NCBI RefSeq assembly: GCF_025822605.1
Contig: NZ_JACKTY010000052.1
Coordinates: 1 to 64,000 of the forward strand
DNA: 64,000 nucleotides
Direction: 5' to 3'
Origin: Mycolicibacterium komossense
GTDB taxonomy: Bacteria > Actinomycetota > Actinomycetes > Mycobacteriales > Mycobacteriaceae
The notes beneath the pieces were generated by a model that saw only the letters and a list, made by a program, of their open reading frames with translations, did not search any database and was not told the DNA's origin. This document shows, one piece after another, positions 52,283 to 62,989 of the stretch. Position 1 is the first letter of the stretch; every line of letters starts with the position of its first letter. The translations under genes and the position numbers were made by a program.

Positions 52283-53718
52283 CCGCGCTCAGGCGGAATC
52301 GTGGATTCCTCATCGCCCTCGTCACGGCACTGGTCGTGGCGTTGGCGGTCGGGGCGTTCGTGCTGTGGCCAGGCCGCGGTACACACAAGGTCATCGGTCT
52401 GTTCACCACCGCCATCGGCCTGTATCCCGGTGACGACGTCCGGGTGGTCGGCGTTCCGGTGGGCAAGATCGACTCGATCGAGCCCAGGGCGAACGACGTC
52501 AAGATCACCATGTCGATCAACGACGACGTCAAGCTCCCAGCCGATGCCAAGGCAATTCTGATCGCGCCCAACCTGGTGTCGGCCCGCTTCATTCAGTTCA
52601 CCCCCGCCTTCGATGCCGGCGGCCCCAACGGCGGAGGCAAGGTCCTCGCCGACGGTGCCACGATCGGATTGGACCGCACCGGTGTGCCGGTGGAGTGGGA
52701 CGAGGTCAAGGAGCAGCTGACTCAGCTTTCTGCACAGCTGGGCCCGCAGGCGGGCGGGCTGCAGGGGCCGCTGAGCGCGTTCGTCGACCAGGCCGCGACC
52801 ACTTTCGACGGCAACGGCGACTCGTTCCGCAACGCGCTGCGCGAGCTGTCGCAGACCGCGGGCCGGCTCGGCGACTCGCGAACCGATCTTTTCGGGACGA
52901 TCAAGAACCTCCAGATCCTCGTCGACGCGCTGTCGCAGAGCAATGAGCAGATCGTGCAGTTCGCCGGCCACGTCGCCTCGGTTTCGCAGGTGCTGGCCGA
53001 CAGTTCCAACGGGCTGGACAACACGTTGGGCACGTTGAACCAGGCGCTCAAGGACGTCCGCGGATTCCTCGGCGACAACAACGACGCGCTGATCGGCACG
53101 GTGAACAAGCTCACCGCTTTCACCAAGATCCTGTCCGACCAACACGACGATCTCGAGCAGGTTCTGCACATCACGCCGAACGGCCTGGCCAACTTCTACA
53201 ACATCTACAACCCGGCCCAGGGCACGGTGGCCGGCGTCCTGTCGCTGCCGAACTTCGGCAATCCGGTCCAGTTCATCTGTGGTGGTGTGTTCGATATCGG
53301 CACCAATCCGGACAATTACAAGCGCGCGGAGCTCTGCCGCGAGCGAATGGGACCGGTGCTGCGCAGGATCGCGATGAACTACCCGCCGATCCTGTTCCAC
53401 CCGATCAACAGCATCACCGCATACAAGGGCCAGATCATCTACGACACCCCTGCCACCGAGGCCAAGTCGCAGACACCGTTGCCGTATCTGCAATGGAATC
53501 CCGCGCCCGGTGTGACGCCCCCGGTGATCCCGCCAGGTGCCACCCTCGGCGATATGGTGCTGCCGCCGCCTGCCGTCGTGGGTCAGGTCTCGCCTGGGCC
53601 CCCATACATCGTGGGCAGCGGGCCTCTGCCCGGACCGGCTCCTGACCCGGCAGCGCCGGCGGCGGCTCCTGATCCCGCGCCGGATGCGCAGCCTCCAGCG
53701 CCGGGCGGTGGTGGCTGA
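52279..53718 (+). CDS. mce4D: Mce-family protein Mce4D
   Basis: A 479-residue MCE protein with TM segment FLIALVTALVVALAVGAFVL and MCE core LFTTAIGLYPGDDVRVVGVP, then a helical region, and a Pro/Ala-rich C-terminal tail (residues ~395-479) exposed outside the membrane. GTG 52279 overlaps the mce4C stop. Confidence 0.95.
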   Translation: MTALRRNRGFLIALVTALVVALAVGAFVLWPGRGTHKVIGLFTTAIGLYPGDDVRVVGVPVGKIDSIEPRANDVKITMSINDDVKLPADAKAILIAPNLVSARFIQFTPAFDAGGPNGGGKVLADGATIGLDRTGVPVEWDEVKEQLTQLSAQLGPQAGGLQGPLSAFVDQAATTFDGNGDSFRNALRELSQTAGRLGDSRTDLFGTIKNLQILVDALSQSNEQIVQFAGHVASVSQVLADSSNGLDNTLGTLNQALKDVRGFLGDNNDALIGTVNKLTAFTKILSDQHDDLEQVLHITPNGLANFYNIYNPAQGTVAGVLSLPNFGNPVQFICGGVFDIGTNPDNYKRAELCRERMGPVLRRIAMNYPPILFHPINSITAYKGQIIYDTPATEAKSQTPLPYLQWNPAPGVTPPVIPPGATLGDMVLPPPAVVGQVSPGPPYIVGSGPLPGPAPDPAAPAAAPDPAPDAQPPAPGGGG

Positions 53719-54902
53719 TGGCACGCCAGATGGTTCTGCCGATCTTTCGGCTGGGGCGCCGGCTGGTGGCACTGGGATCTGGTGCCACCCTGCTGGCGGG
53801 GTGTTCGTTCGGTGGGCTGAACTCGCTCGATATGCCCGGCACATTGGGGCATGGCGCGGGTTCGTTCACCATCACCGTGGAACTTCCCGACGTCGCGACT
53901 CTGCCGCAGAACTCGCCGGTGATGGTCGACGACGTCACCGTGGGCAGCGTGTCGGGGATCGACGCGGTCCAGCGGGCGGACGGGACCTTCTTCGCGGCGG
54001 TCAAGTTGTCGCTGGATTCGAATGTCCATTTGCCGGCCAACGCCACCGCCAAGGTCGCCCAGACATCGCTGCTGGGCTCGCAGCACGTCGAGCTGTCGCC
54101 ACCGGTGAACACACCGCCTCAGGGCACGTTGGCCGAAGGTGCGAACATCCCGGAGGCACAGACCGGTCGATACCCCACCACCGAAGAGGTACTCGCCTCC
54201 CTCGGAGTGGTGGTCAACAAAGGCAATCTCGGTGCGCTGCAAGACATCACCGATGAGGCCTACGCCGCTGTCGCCAACCGGGCGGGAACATTTGCCGGCC
54301 TGTTACCGAGACTCGCCGAACTCACCAGCTCGCTCGATCAACAGACCGCTGACATCATCGCCGCTGCGGAAGGGCTGAACCGGTTTGCCGGCATTCTGGC
54401 TCAGAACAAGGACAGCCTGGGCCGGGCGCTGGACACGTTGCCCGACGCGCTGAAGGTGCTCAACAAGAACCGGACGACCATCGTCGACGCGTTCGGGGCG
54501 TTGCGTAACTTCAGCACCGTCGCCGCCCGGATCCTGTCCGAGACCAAAACGGATTTCGCCGCCGACATCAAGTCCCTCTATCCCGTCATCAAGGCGCTGG
54601 CCGACAACTCGGACTATTTGATCTCCGCGCTGCCCCTGATCCCGACATTTCCCTTCTCGAATCACAACATCAAACAGGCGGTGCGCGGTGACTATCTCAA
54701 CGTCTTCGTCACCTTCGATCTCACCGTCCGTCGGCTGGGCGAAACGGTATTCACCACCTCGCCGCTCGACCCGAACATGAAGCACATGAGCGAAATCCTC
54801 AACGCGCCAGACTTTGTCATCGGAGCACAGGCGAACTTGTCGGGCCAGGCCGCCGACCCGTTCAAGATCCCGCCAGGAACCGCACCGGAGGGACCGCCCT
54901 GA
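53718..54902 (+). CDS. mce4E: Mce-family lipoprotein Mce4E
   Basis: A 394-residue MCE protein with a signal peptide ending in a lipobox (LGSGATLLAGCSF; modified Cys near residue 29), characteristic of the E-position (LprN-type) MCE lipoprotein. The MCE core is VELPDVATLPQNSPVMVDDV. The start and stop each share a base with the adjacent genes (TGATG). Confidence 0.95.
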   Translation: MARQMVLPIFRLGRRLVALGSGATLLAGCSFGGLNSLDMPGTLGHGAGSFTITVELPDVATLPQNSPVMVDDVTVGSVSGIDAVQRADGTFFAAVKLSLDSNVHLPANATAKVAQTSLLGSQHVELSPPVNTPPQGTLAEGANIPEAQTGRYPTTEEVLASLGVVVNKGNLGALQDITDEAYAAVANRAGTFAGLLPRLAELTSSLDQQTADIIAAAEGLNRFAGILAQNKDSLGRALDTLPDALKVLNKNRTTIVDAFGALRNFSTVAARILSETKTDFAADIKSLYPVIKALADNSDYLISALPLIPTFPFSNHNIKQAVRGDYLNVFVTFDLTVRRLGETVFTTSPLDPNMKHMSEILNAPDFVIGAQANLSGQAADPFKIPPGTAPEGPP

Positions 54903-56617
54903 TGCTTGATCGTCTCTCGCGGATCCAGCTCACGATCTTCTCGATCGTCACCTTGCTCACGGTCACCGCCATCGCCGTGTTCTATCTGCATCTCCCTGCT
55001 GCGGTCGGCCTCGGCTCCTACAAGGTGAACGCCAATTTCGTGGCGGGTGGCGGTCTCTACGAGAACGCCAACGTGACCTACCGGGGCGTGACGATCGGCC
55101 GGGTCGAATCGGTCGGTCTTACCGACGACGGCGTCGTCGCCAACATGCGGCTCAACAGCAACACCCCGGTGCCCGACAATGTCACCGCCACCGTGAAGAG
55201 CGTGTCCGCGGTCGGTGAGCAGTACATCGATCTGGTGCCGCCGGCCAAGGCGTCGACGGGGATGCTGCGCAACGGTTCGACGATCGACCGGGACAACACC
55301 GCGATCGGTCAGGACATCGCCGGCATGCTGAAACAGGCGGATGCACTGGTCAGCAGCATCGGGAACAGCCGGCTCCAAGACCTGTTGAAGGAAACCTTCA
55401 AGGCGTTCAACGGATCCGGCCCGGAACTTGCGCGACTGATCCAGTCGTCGCGGCTGCTGGTGGACGAGGCGAACAGCAACTACGGCCAGACCACGGCGCT
55501 GATCGATCAGGCGGGCCCTTTCCTGGATGCGCAGGTGCGCAGCGGCGACGACATCAAATCGCTGGCGGACGGCCTCGCCCGGTTCACCTCCCATGTGCAG
55601 CAGGCCGACCCGCAGCTTCGTGACCTGCTGGCCACCGCGCCGAGTGCGGCCGATGCGGCGAACACCGCGTTCACCGGGATCCGCCCGGACTTTCCGATGC
55701 TGGCGGCAAATCTCGCCAATCTGGGCCGCATCGGTGTCATCTACAACAAGTCGATCGAGCAGGCGCTGGTCATTTTCCCCGCGCTGATCGCGGCGCTCAT
55801 CACGGTGGCGGGTGGGGTGCCCGCAGACGAGGGCGGCAAGCAGGACTTCAAGATCGACCTGGGTGATCCGCCACCGTGTGTGACCGGCTTCCTTCCGCCG
55901 TCGACAATCCGGTCACCGGCCGACGAGACACTGCGTGAGCTGCCACCTGACCTCTACTGCAAGGTGGCGCAGAACGATCCGAGCGTTGTCCGCGGCGCGC
56001 GTAACTACCCGTGCCAGGAGTTCCCCGGTAAGCGCGCGCCCACGGTTCAGCTGTGCCGCGACCCGGTCGGTTACGTGCCGATCGGCACCAATCCGTGGCG
56101 GGGCCCGCCGATCCCTTATGGGACGCCGATGGGTACGCAGGAAGACAACCACTACGAGCCTGATAGTCGTAATATCCTGCCGCCCAACAAGTTCCCGTTC
56201 ATTCCGCCGGGTGCGGATTACGATCCGGGCCCGCCGGTGCAGCTCCCGCCGGGAGTGCCTTCGGGTCCTGGGCCGGCACCCAACGCACCATTCCCGTTGC
56301 CGGTTCCGCCGAGTGACAATGGTCCACCGCCTCCGTGGCCGTTCTTCGCGCCGCAGGATCAGATCGTGCCGCCGTACGCGCAGCCTGGCCCGCCGCCACC
56401 CCCGGTGGCTCCGCAGGATTCCCCGCCACCGCCTGATGCGCCGCTGCCCGCTGAGGCGCCGCAGCCCCAGGCCAGCGGCCCGGCGTACGCTTCCTACGAT
56501 CAGAACGGGACGTTTATCGACCCGGCGGGCGGCACGGGTGTCTTCACCCCAGGCAATGCTAAACAGTTACCCGCCGAGAATTGGGTGGATCTGATGCTTG
56601 ATCCGAGGCCGATGTAA
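54902..56617 (+). CDS. mce4F: Mce-family protein Mce4F
   Basis: A 571-residue MCE protein, the longest of the set, with TM segment IQLTIFSIVTLLTVTAIAVF and MCE core FVAGGGLYENANVTYRGVTI, an extended helical region and a long Pro-rich C-terminus (about 440-545). Length agrees with Rv3494c (564). The end of the gene is followed by a 14-bp duplication. Confidence 0.95.
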   Translation: MLDRLSRIQLTIFSIVTLLTVTAIAVFYLHLPAAVGLGSYKVNANFVAGGGLYENANVTYRGVTIGRVESVGLTDDGVVANMRLNSNTPVPDNVTATVKSVSAVGEQYIDLVPPAKASTGMLRNGSTIDRDNTAIGQDIAGMLKQADALVSSIGNSRLQDLLKETFKAFNGSGPELARLIQSSRLLVDEANSNYGQTTALIDQAGPFLDAQVRSGDDIKSLADGLARFTSHVQQADPQLRDLLATAPSAADAANTAFTGIRPDFPMLAANLANLGRIGVIYNKSIEQALVIFPALIAALITVAGGVPADEGGKQDFKIDLGDPPPCVTGFLPPSTIRSPADETLRELPPDLYCKVAQNDPSVVRGARNYPCQEFPGKRAPTVQLCRDPVGYVPIGTNPWRGPPIPYGTPMGTQEDNHYEPDSRNILPPNKFPFIPPGADYDPGPPVQLPPGVPSGPGPAPNAPFPLPVPPSDNGPPPPWPFFAPQDQIVPPYAQPGPPPPPVAPQDSPPPPDAPLPAEAPQPQASGPAYASYDQNGTFIDPAGGTGVFTPGNAKQLPAENWVDLMLDPRPM

Positions 56618-56642
56618 TGGCGGAATCGTAATGGCGGAATCT
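56615..56642 (+). repeat. 14-bp tandem duplication creating a 4-codon mini-ORF
   Basis: TAATGGCGGAATCG (56615-56628) is repeated as TAATGGCGGAATCT (56629-56642). The first copy carries the mce4F stop TAA and ATG-GCG-GAA-TCG-TAA, a 4-codon ORF; the second carries the real start of mas4A (ATG 56631), which begins with the same three codons. Confidence 0.8.
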
Positions 56643-57347
56643 CCACCTGCTGCAACTGCCGCACAGTCCGACGAGACGGCAAAGCAGCGTCGTCGGCGTG
56701 CGTCGCGGGCGGCGGGCCCGGCAACCGCGACCACGGACGCCACGGCAACCGCGGTCACCGCACGGGTCGAGTTGCCGGCCGACACCACACCGCGCTCCCT
56801 CAAGCCGGCAGCTCCGCCGCCGCGTCGGCAGCCCAATCGACGGCTTTTCGGTTGGCTCGCTGCGGCGTCCGGATTCGTGGTCGCCGCAGTGCTCGCGGCA
56901 TCGGTCTTCGTACTGGTCGCCCAGCAGCGCAACGGGGACGCGGTGCTGGCCCGCGACCAACGCTTCGTCGACACGGCGTCTCAGACGGTGCTGAACATGT
57001 TCAGCTACACCCAGGACAACATCGATCAGAGCGTGAACCAGTTCGTCGACGGCACCAGCGGCCCGCTGCGCGACACGCTGAGCCAGGGCAACAATGTCGA
57101 CAACCTCAAGGCGATGTTCCGTGATACCCATGCCAGTTCGGAGGCAGTGATCAACGGCGCGGCTCTGGAGGGCTTGGACGACACCAGGGACAATGCTTCT
57201 GTGCTGGTGGCGGTGCGGGTGACCGTGACCGATCTCGACGGAGTCAACAAGCCGTCGCAGGCCTACCGGCTGCGGGTGGTCGTGCATGAAGACGACAACG
57301 GGCGGATGACCGGTTACGACTTGAAATACCCCGACGGAGGCAACTGA
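56631..57347 (+). CDS. mas4A: Mce-associated membrane protein Mas4A
   Basis: A 238-residue protein with a basic, Ala-rich cytoplasmic N-terminus (about 1-72; KQRRRRASRAAG), one TM helix (LFGWLAAASGFVVAAVLAAS, about 74-93) and an external domain. Mas proteins stabilise or assist Mce importers. It corresponds by place to Rv3493c. Its stop overlaps mas4B. Confidence 0.88.
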   Translation: MAESPPAATAAQSDETAKQRRRRASRAAGPATATTDATATAVTARVELPADTTPRSLKPAAPPPRRQPNRRLFGWLAAASGFVVAAVLAASVFVLVAQQRNGDAVLARDQRFVDTASQTVLNMFSYTQDNIDQSVNQFVDGTSGPLRDTLSQGNNVDNLKAMFRDTHASSEAVINGAALEGLDDTRDNASVLVAVRVTVTDLDGVNKPSQAYRLRVVVHEDDNGRMTGYDLKYPDGGN

Positions 57348-57827
57348 TGCGTCGCCTCACCGGCTGGCTGGCTCGCGTCGCTGCCGCCCTCGTGGTCGTG
57401 GGAATCGTTGCCCTGGCCGGGATCAGCGGGTCACTGTACTGGAACCGGGTCGAGATGCGGGCCGACCAGGCCACCCGCGCCCAGCTGGCGCCGCTGGCCG
57501 CCGCTCAGATTCCCAAGGTGTTCGGGTATGACTACCAGACGGTGGAGCGCAGCCTCACCGACGCGTACACCCTGCTCACCCCGGCGTATCGCCGTGAGTT
57601 CGAGGACCGGGCCACCAAGGACATCATCCCGCAGGCCCGGGAGCGCCAAGTTGTCACCCAGGCCAATGTGGTCGGGGTGGGAGTGCTTGAGGCGCAGCGC
57701 AATTCGGGATCAGTCATGGTGTACATGAATCGCACCATCACCGACAAGTCCAAACAGCCGGCCTATGACGGCAGCCGGCTGCGCGTCGACTACGAAAAGG
57801 TCGACGGGAAGTGGCTGATCAACTACA

Positions 57828-57841
<14 letters not shown>
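57347..57841 (+). CDS. mas4B: Mce-associated membrane protein Mas4B
   Basis: A 164-residue protein with a single N-terminal TM segment (WLARVAAALVVVGIVALAGI) and an external NTF2-like domain ending VDYEKVDGKWLINYITPI. It is the last gene of mce4 and corresponds by place to Rv3492c. Its 3' end overlaps the end of otsA by 14 bases on the opposite strand. Confidence 0.88.
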
Positions 57842-59324
<1,483 letters not shown>

Positions 59325-59489
59325 CTACGCCTCTTGCTTTGCCGGTCCGATGCCGAGCATCGACAGGAATACCCGGCACTCGTCGGCGTCGGTCGCATAG
59401 GCGGCGACGACGCGCCTGGCCTGGCGTGCAGTGCTGTCAGCAAGGGGCTCGACATCGCCGAGTTCGGCAGGATCAGATTTAGCAGGCAT
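59325..59489 (-). CDS. 54-residue conserved protein upstream of otsA (Rv3489-like)
   Basis: A small soluble protein starting MPAKSDPAELGDVEPLADST and ending CRVFLSMLGIGPAKQEA. The ATG is 59489; the TAG ends exactly where the otsA GTG begins. Its size equals that recalled for Rv3489 (54 residues), which lies next to otsA in M. tuberculosis. The function is unknown; direct abutment implies co-translation with OtsA and possibly a regulatory partner role. Confidence 0.75.
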   Translation of the reverse strand: MPAKSDPAELGDVEPLADSTARQARRVVAAYATDADECRVFLSMLGIGPAKQEA

Positions 59490-59594
59490 CACACAACTGT
59501 AGGTGACAGGACACCGGGGCGTTGACGTCCGGTGGAACGAAAGCAGCTGGGCGGCGCCGAGACGAACCCGGAGCCGCCCAGCTGTGTGGAGCCT

Positions 59595-59975
59595 TTACGG
59601 GCTTGAGGACAGCGTGGAATGCGGTACCACGTCGGGGACTGCGTCCTGCTCAAGTCCGTAGCACGCGGCCGAACTGCGCCCGCCATTGCAGGGGATACCG
59701 TCGACCTCGGGAATGCTCTCCGGATCTCCTGGCGTCGATTCGGTGAGCTGACCCGAATCGACAGGCGTGGGAGAGTTTCCACCGGGCACCGTCGGAGACA
59801 ACTCGGGAATGCAGTTGTCGGTGTACAGATCTTCGGTTTCGCCTGCAGCGCAACTGGCGACGGCCGGTGCCGACGACGAAGGCGAGGCCAACGCCGCGTA
59901 GCCGGGGGCCGCCGCTACCGCGAGCGCGAACGCCCCGCAGAGCAGTAGTCGTCTTGGACCAGAAAGAGTGGACAT
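59595..59975 (-). CDS. small secreted protein, paralog 1 of 3
   Basis: A 126-residue protein with an N-terminal signal segment (RRLLLCGAFALAVAAAPGYA), then the shared block GETEDLYTDNCIPEL, a Pro/Gly spacer, IPEVDGIPCNG and the C-terminal PDVVPHSTLSSSP. I know this domain layout from mycobacterial proteins annotated as Ibp1-like ('intersectin-EH binding'), a label with no established function. ATG 59975 has an AGAGAAAG stretch upstream that is shared with its paralogs. Confidence 0.75.
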   Translation of the reverse strand: MSTLSGPRRLLLCGAFALAVAAAPGYAALASPSSSAPAVASCAAGETEDLYTDNCIPELSPTVPGGNSPTPVDSGQLTESTPGDPESIPEVDGIPCNGGRSSAACYGLEQDAVPDVVPHSTLSSSP

Positions 59976-60064
59976 CGGCGCGCTTTCTCTCGTGCGGATC
60001 AGGGGCACTCTAGTGCGGTTCACCCGCGGTCGCCGCACAACACTCGCTGGTGGGTCCGAGAGAA

Positions 60065-60433
60065 TTACGGGCTGGAGGAAATACTCGAATGTGGTGTGAC
60101 GTCGGGGACGTCGGCCTGGTTCTCTTCGAGGCCGAGAATGGTGCCGGAGTTGCCGCCGGTGACCGGAACTCCCGCCACCTCAGGAAGAGTGCCGCCGGGC
60201 ACCGCGGTTGCATAGTTGCCACCCGGAACGTTGGGCGCCATCTCCGGCGTGCAGTTGTCGGTGTACAGATCCTCGGTCTCGCCTGCGGGGCATGCCGCCA
60301 CATGTGTTGCGATACCTGCGGAAGGCATCACGGCGAAGGCGACAGCGGGGGCAGCTGCCACGGCCACCGCGAATCCGCCGGCCAGCAGGAGCTGCCGGGC
60401 CCGACCCTCAAAAGGGGCCATCAAGTTTGTCAT
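60065..60433 (-). CDS. small secreted protein, paralog 2 of 3
   Basis: A 122-residue member of the same family: signal segment RQLLLAGGFAVAVAAAPAVAFA, ACPAGETEDLYTDNCTPEM, LPEVAGVPVTGG and terminal PDVTPHSSISSSP. It lacks the cysteine present in the GIPC block of its two neighbours. A second ATG four codons later (60421) is possible. The upstream GACAGAAAG is conserved. Confidence 0.75.
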   Translation of the reverse strand: MTNLMAPFEGRARQLLLAGGFAVAVAAAPAVAFAVMPSAGIATHVAACPAGETEDLYTDNCTPEMAPNVPGGNYATAVPGGTLPEVAGVPVTGGNSGTILGLEENQADVPDVTPHSSISSSP

Positions 60434-60509
60434 GTCTAGCTTTCTGTCGGAGCTACCACAAGAACCTTAGTAGCAAACCCTGAAATTCGCCTGCAAAGGC
60501 TGGGAAGAT

Positions 60510-60869
60510 CTAGGGGCTCGACGACAGCGATGACTGCGGAGCGACATACGGGCTCTGTTCTTGGGATAGGCCGATGCACTTTCCGGTGTCGTGTCCGGTG
60601 CACGGGATACCCGCGAGCTCAGGGACGCTGTTCGAATCGCCGGGAGTCGAATAGCTCACGCCGCCAGGCTGATTCGGTGACATCTCCGGTGTGCAGATGT
60701 CGGTGTAGAGGTCTTCGGTCTCACCGCTGGGGCAGGCCGCGACGGGTGTGGACGGGCCTGCTGTAGGTGTCGAGAACAGGGCAGCCGCCGGCGCAGCTGC
60801 GATCGTGACGGCGAATCCGCCTGCCAGGAGGAGGCGTCGTGCAGGGCTGGAGAGGGCCGCCATCGGCAT
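60510..60869 (-). CDS. small secreted protein, paralog 3 of 3
   Basis: A 119-residue member: signal segment RRLLLAGGFAVTIAAAPAAAL, AACPSGETEDLYTDICTPEM, VPELAGIPCTGHDTGKC and C-terminus YVAPQSSLSSSP. It has four cysteines, two in the GETED block and two in the GIPC block, which may form disulphides after secretion. Upstream GACAGAAAG is conserved with the others. From 60870 to 61124 no gene is visible; this is the divergent promoter region with the enoyl-CoA hydratase. Confidence 0.75.
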   Translation of the reverse strand: MPMAALSSPARRLLLAGGFAVTIAAAPAAALFSTPTAGPSTPVAACPSGETEDLYTDICTPEMSPNQPGGVSYSTPGDSNSVPELAGIPCTGHDTGKCIGLSQEQSPYVAPQSSLSSSP

Positions 60870-61124
60870 GTTCCGTCACGCTTTCTGTCAGTTTGCTGTC
60901 AATTTGATGTAAGCGCATTGTAGGGACGAGGCGTCAATTTCGCACTTGTCCCCCTGAGTGCCGAGATTTCGCGCCCGGGTAGTCGTTGCCGTGCGCCCGC
61001 TCTGCTGTGCACCCCGACACCGCCCCGCGGTCGGATGGCTGATCGTCAGTCGTAATGTGCAGGCCAAGCCGTATGGACAACAGTAGGCAGTTCCAGAGAA
61101 GACCCCAGAAAGACAGGTGGCGTG

Positions 61125-62054
61125 ATGGCCAGGCCCGATCCTGCCGGCGACAACACGGTCGACGGTGCCGAGTTCGTGACCTACGAGGAGCTCGACGAAG
61201 GCCGGATCGCCCGCATCTGGCTCAACCGGCCGGCTGAGCACAACGCGCAGAACCGCACGCTGCTCGTTCAGTTGGACAACGCGTTCCGCAGGGCCGAGGC
61301 CGACGATGTGGTGCGGGTGGTCATCCTCGCCGCCCGCGGAAAGAACTTCTCCTCCGGCCATGACCTGGGTTCGGACGCGGCCATGCAGGAGCGCACGCCA
61401 GGGCCCACTCTGCATCCGAGCTTCACCGTCGACGGCGGCACCCGCGCCCCCATCATCGAGAAGCTGTATCTGCAGGAGTGGCACTACTTCTTCGAGAACA
61501 CGGTGCGCTGGCGCGACCTGCGCAAGATCACCATCGCCCAGGTGCAGGGCAATGCGATCTCCGCCGGGTTGATGCTGATCTGGGCATGTGACCTCATCGT
61601 GGCTGCCGACAACGCGAAGTTCAGCGACGTGGTCGCGGCCAGGCTGGGCATGCCAGGAGTCGAGTACTTCGCACACCCGTGGGAGTTCGGGCCGCGCAAG
61701 GCCAAAGAGCTGTTGCTGACCGGGGACGCGCTCGACGCCGACGAGGCCTACCGGTTGGGGATGGTGTCCAAGGTGTTCCCGGTTGACGAATTGGAAGACA
61801 AGACACTGGAATTCGCCCGCCGGATCGCCAGCACGGCCACCATGGCGTCGCTGCTCATCAAGGATTCCGTCAACGCGGCCTCCGACGCGATGGGCTTCGC
61901 CGAGGCGTTGCGGCATGCGTTTCACATCCACGAGCTCGGCCACGCGCATTGGGCTGCTCACAACGAGAACCGGTTCCCGGTCGGACAGCCGCCGGACGTT
62001 CAGGACTGGCGCACTGCGGGTAAGACGCAGATCGCCCGCCGCGACACCCCCTGA
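61125..62054 (+). CDS. enoyl-CoA hydratase/isomerase-family protein
   Basis: A 309-residue crotonase-fold protein. Oxyanion loops are GKNFSSGHDLGSD (about 75-87) and VQGNAISAGLMLIWACDL (about 140-157). It is longer than usual, with an insertion before residue 130 and a C-terminal tail. The usual acidic catalytic residues are not obvious at their standard positions, so it could be an isomerase or hydrolase-like member. AGGTGG precedes ATG 61125; GTG 61122 is an alternative. A KstR box lies between it and the next gene. Confidence 0.82.
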   Translation: MARPDPAGDNTVDGAEFVTYEELDEGRIARIWLNRPAEHNAQNRTLLVQLDNAFRRAEADDVVRVVILAARGKNFSSGHDLGSDAAMQERTPGPTLHPSFTVDGGTRAPIIEKLYLQEWHYFFENTVRWRDLRKITIAQVQGNAISAGLMLIWACDLIVAADNAKFSDVVAARLGMPGVEYFAHPWEFGPRKAKELLLTGDALDADEAYRLGMVSKVFPVDELEDKTLEFARRIASTATMASLLIKDSVNAASDAMGFAEALRHAFHIHELGHAHWAAHNENRFPVGQPPDVQDWRTAGKTQIARRDTP

Positions 62055-62101
62055 GAACCGGGGCGCGCCACGGAGCAGGTGACCTCGCATGGTTCCATTG
62101 C

Positions 62102-62115
62102 TAGAACCTGTTCCA
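62102..62115. promoter_or_regulatory. KstR-type operator upstream of SDR gene
   Basis: TAGAACCTGTTCCA fits TnnAACnnGTTnnA, 31 bases before the SDR ATG and 47 bases after the hydratase stop. It is the last KstR box in the window. Confidence 0.8.
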
Positions 62116-62146
62116 GTTTGCGCACTACATCTTCTGAGGGGTTGGC

Positions 62147-62977
62147 ATGCAGCTGTCTGTCGAGGGTCGGACATACCTGGTCACCGGTGGTGGCAGCGGG
62201 ATCGGTAAGGGAATCGCGGCGGCCCTGGTGGCGTCCGGGGCCAATGTCATGATCATCGGCCGCAGCGCCGACAAGCTCGCCGCCGCCGTCGAGGAGATCA
62301 ACGCTGCCGGGGGGCCCGGAACGATCCTGTTCGAACCTGCCGACGTCACGAACGAGGACGAGGTGACCAGGGCCGTGGAGGCCACCACCGCCTGGCACGG
62401 TCGACTGCACGGCGTGGTGCACAGCGCGGGCGGCAGCCACACCATCGGGCCCGTCACGCAGATCGACTCCGAGTTGTGGCGCAGCACCGTCGACCTCAAC
62501 ATCAACGGCACGATGTACGTGCTCAAGCACTCCGCCCGGGAGATGGTCCGCGGCGGTGGTGGATCGTTCGTCGGGATATCGTCGATCGCGGCGAGCAACA
62601 CCCACCGCTGGTTCGGCGCCTACGGGGTGACCAAGGCGGGTATCGACCATCTGATGCAACTCGCCGCGGACGAGCTCGGCGCCTCGCGGATCAGGGTGAA
62701 CAGCATCCGGCCCGGCCTGACGCGCACGGAACTGCTTGGCCCCGTGATCGATTCACCCGAGATCAGTGGTGACTACCGCATCAATACGCCGCTGGAGCGG
62801 ATCGGCGAGGTGGACGACATCGCCAACGCCGCGATCTTCCTGCTCAGCGATGCCGCCGACTGGATCACCGGTCAGCTGATCAACGTCGACGGCGGTCAGA
62901 TGCTCCGGCGCGGCCCGGACTTCTCGGCCATGCTCGAACCTGTCTTCGGCGCGGCCGGGCTGCGCGGCGTCGTCTAG
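62147..62977 (+). CDS. SDR-family oxidoreductase, KstR-boxed
   Basis: A 276-residue classical SDR: TGGGSGIGKGIAAALVASGA near the N-terminus, HSAGG at about 86 (VVHSAGGSHTI), catalytic Ser/Tyr/Lys in GISSIAAS and YGVTKAG, C-terminal ADWITGQLINVDGG. The reaction is unknown, but the box 31 bases upstream makes a sterol pathway role likely. GAGGGG precedes ATG 62147. Confidence 0.88.
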   Translation: MQLSVEGRTYLVTGGGSGIGKGIAAALVASGANVMIIGRSADKLAAAVEEINAAGGPGTILFEPADVTNEDEVTRAVEATTAWHGRLHGVVHSAGGSHTIGPVTQIDSELWRSTVDLNINGTMYVLKHSAREMVRGGGGSFVGISSIAASNTHRWFGAYGVTKAGIDHLMQLAADELGASRIRVNSIRPGLTRTELLGPVIDSPEISGDYRINTPLERIGEVDDIANAAIFLLSDAADWITGQLINVDGGQMLRRGPDFSAMLEPVFGAAGLRGVV

Positions 62978-62989
62978 GCCGAGGCAAAT

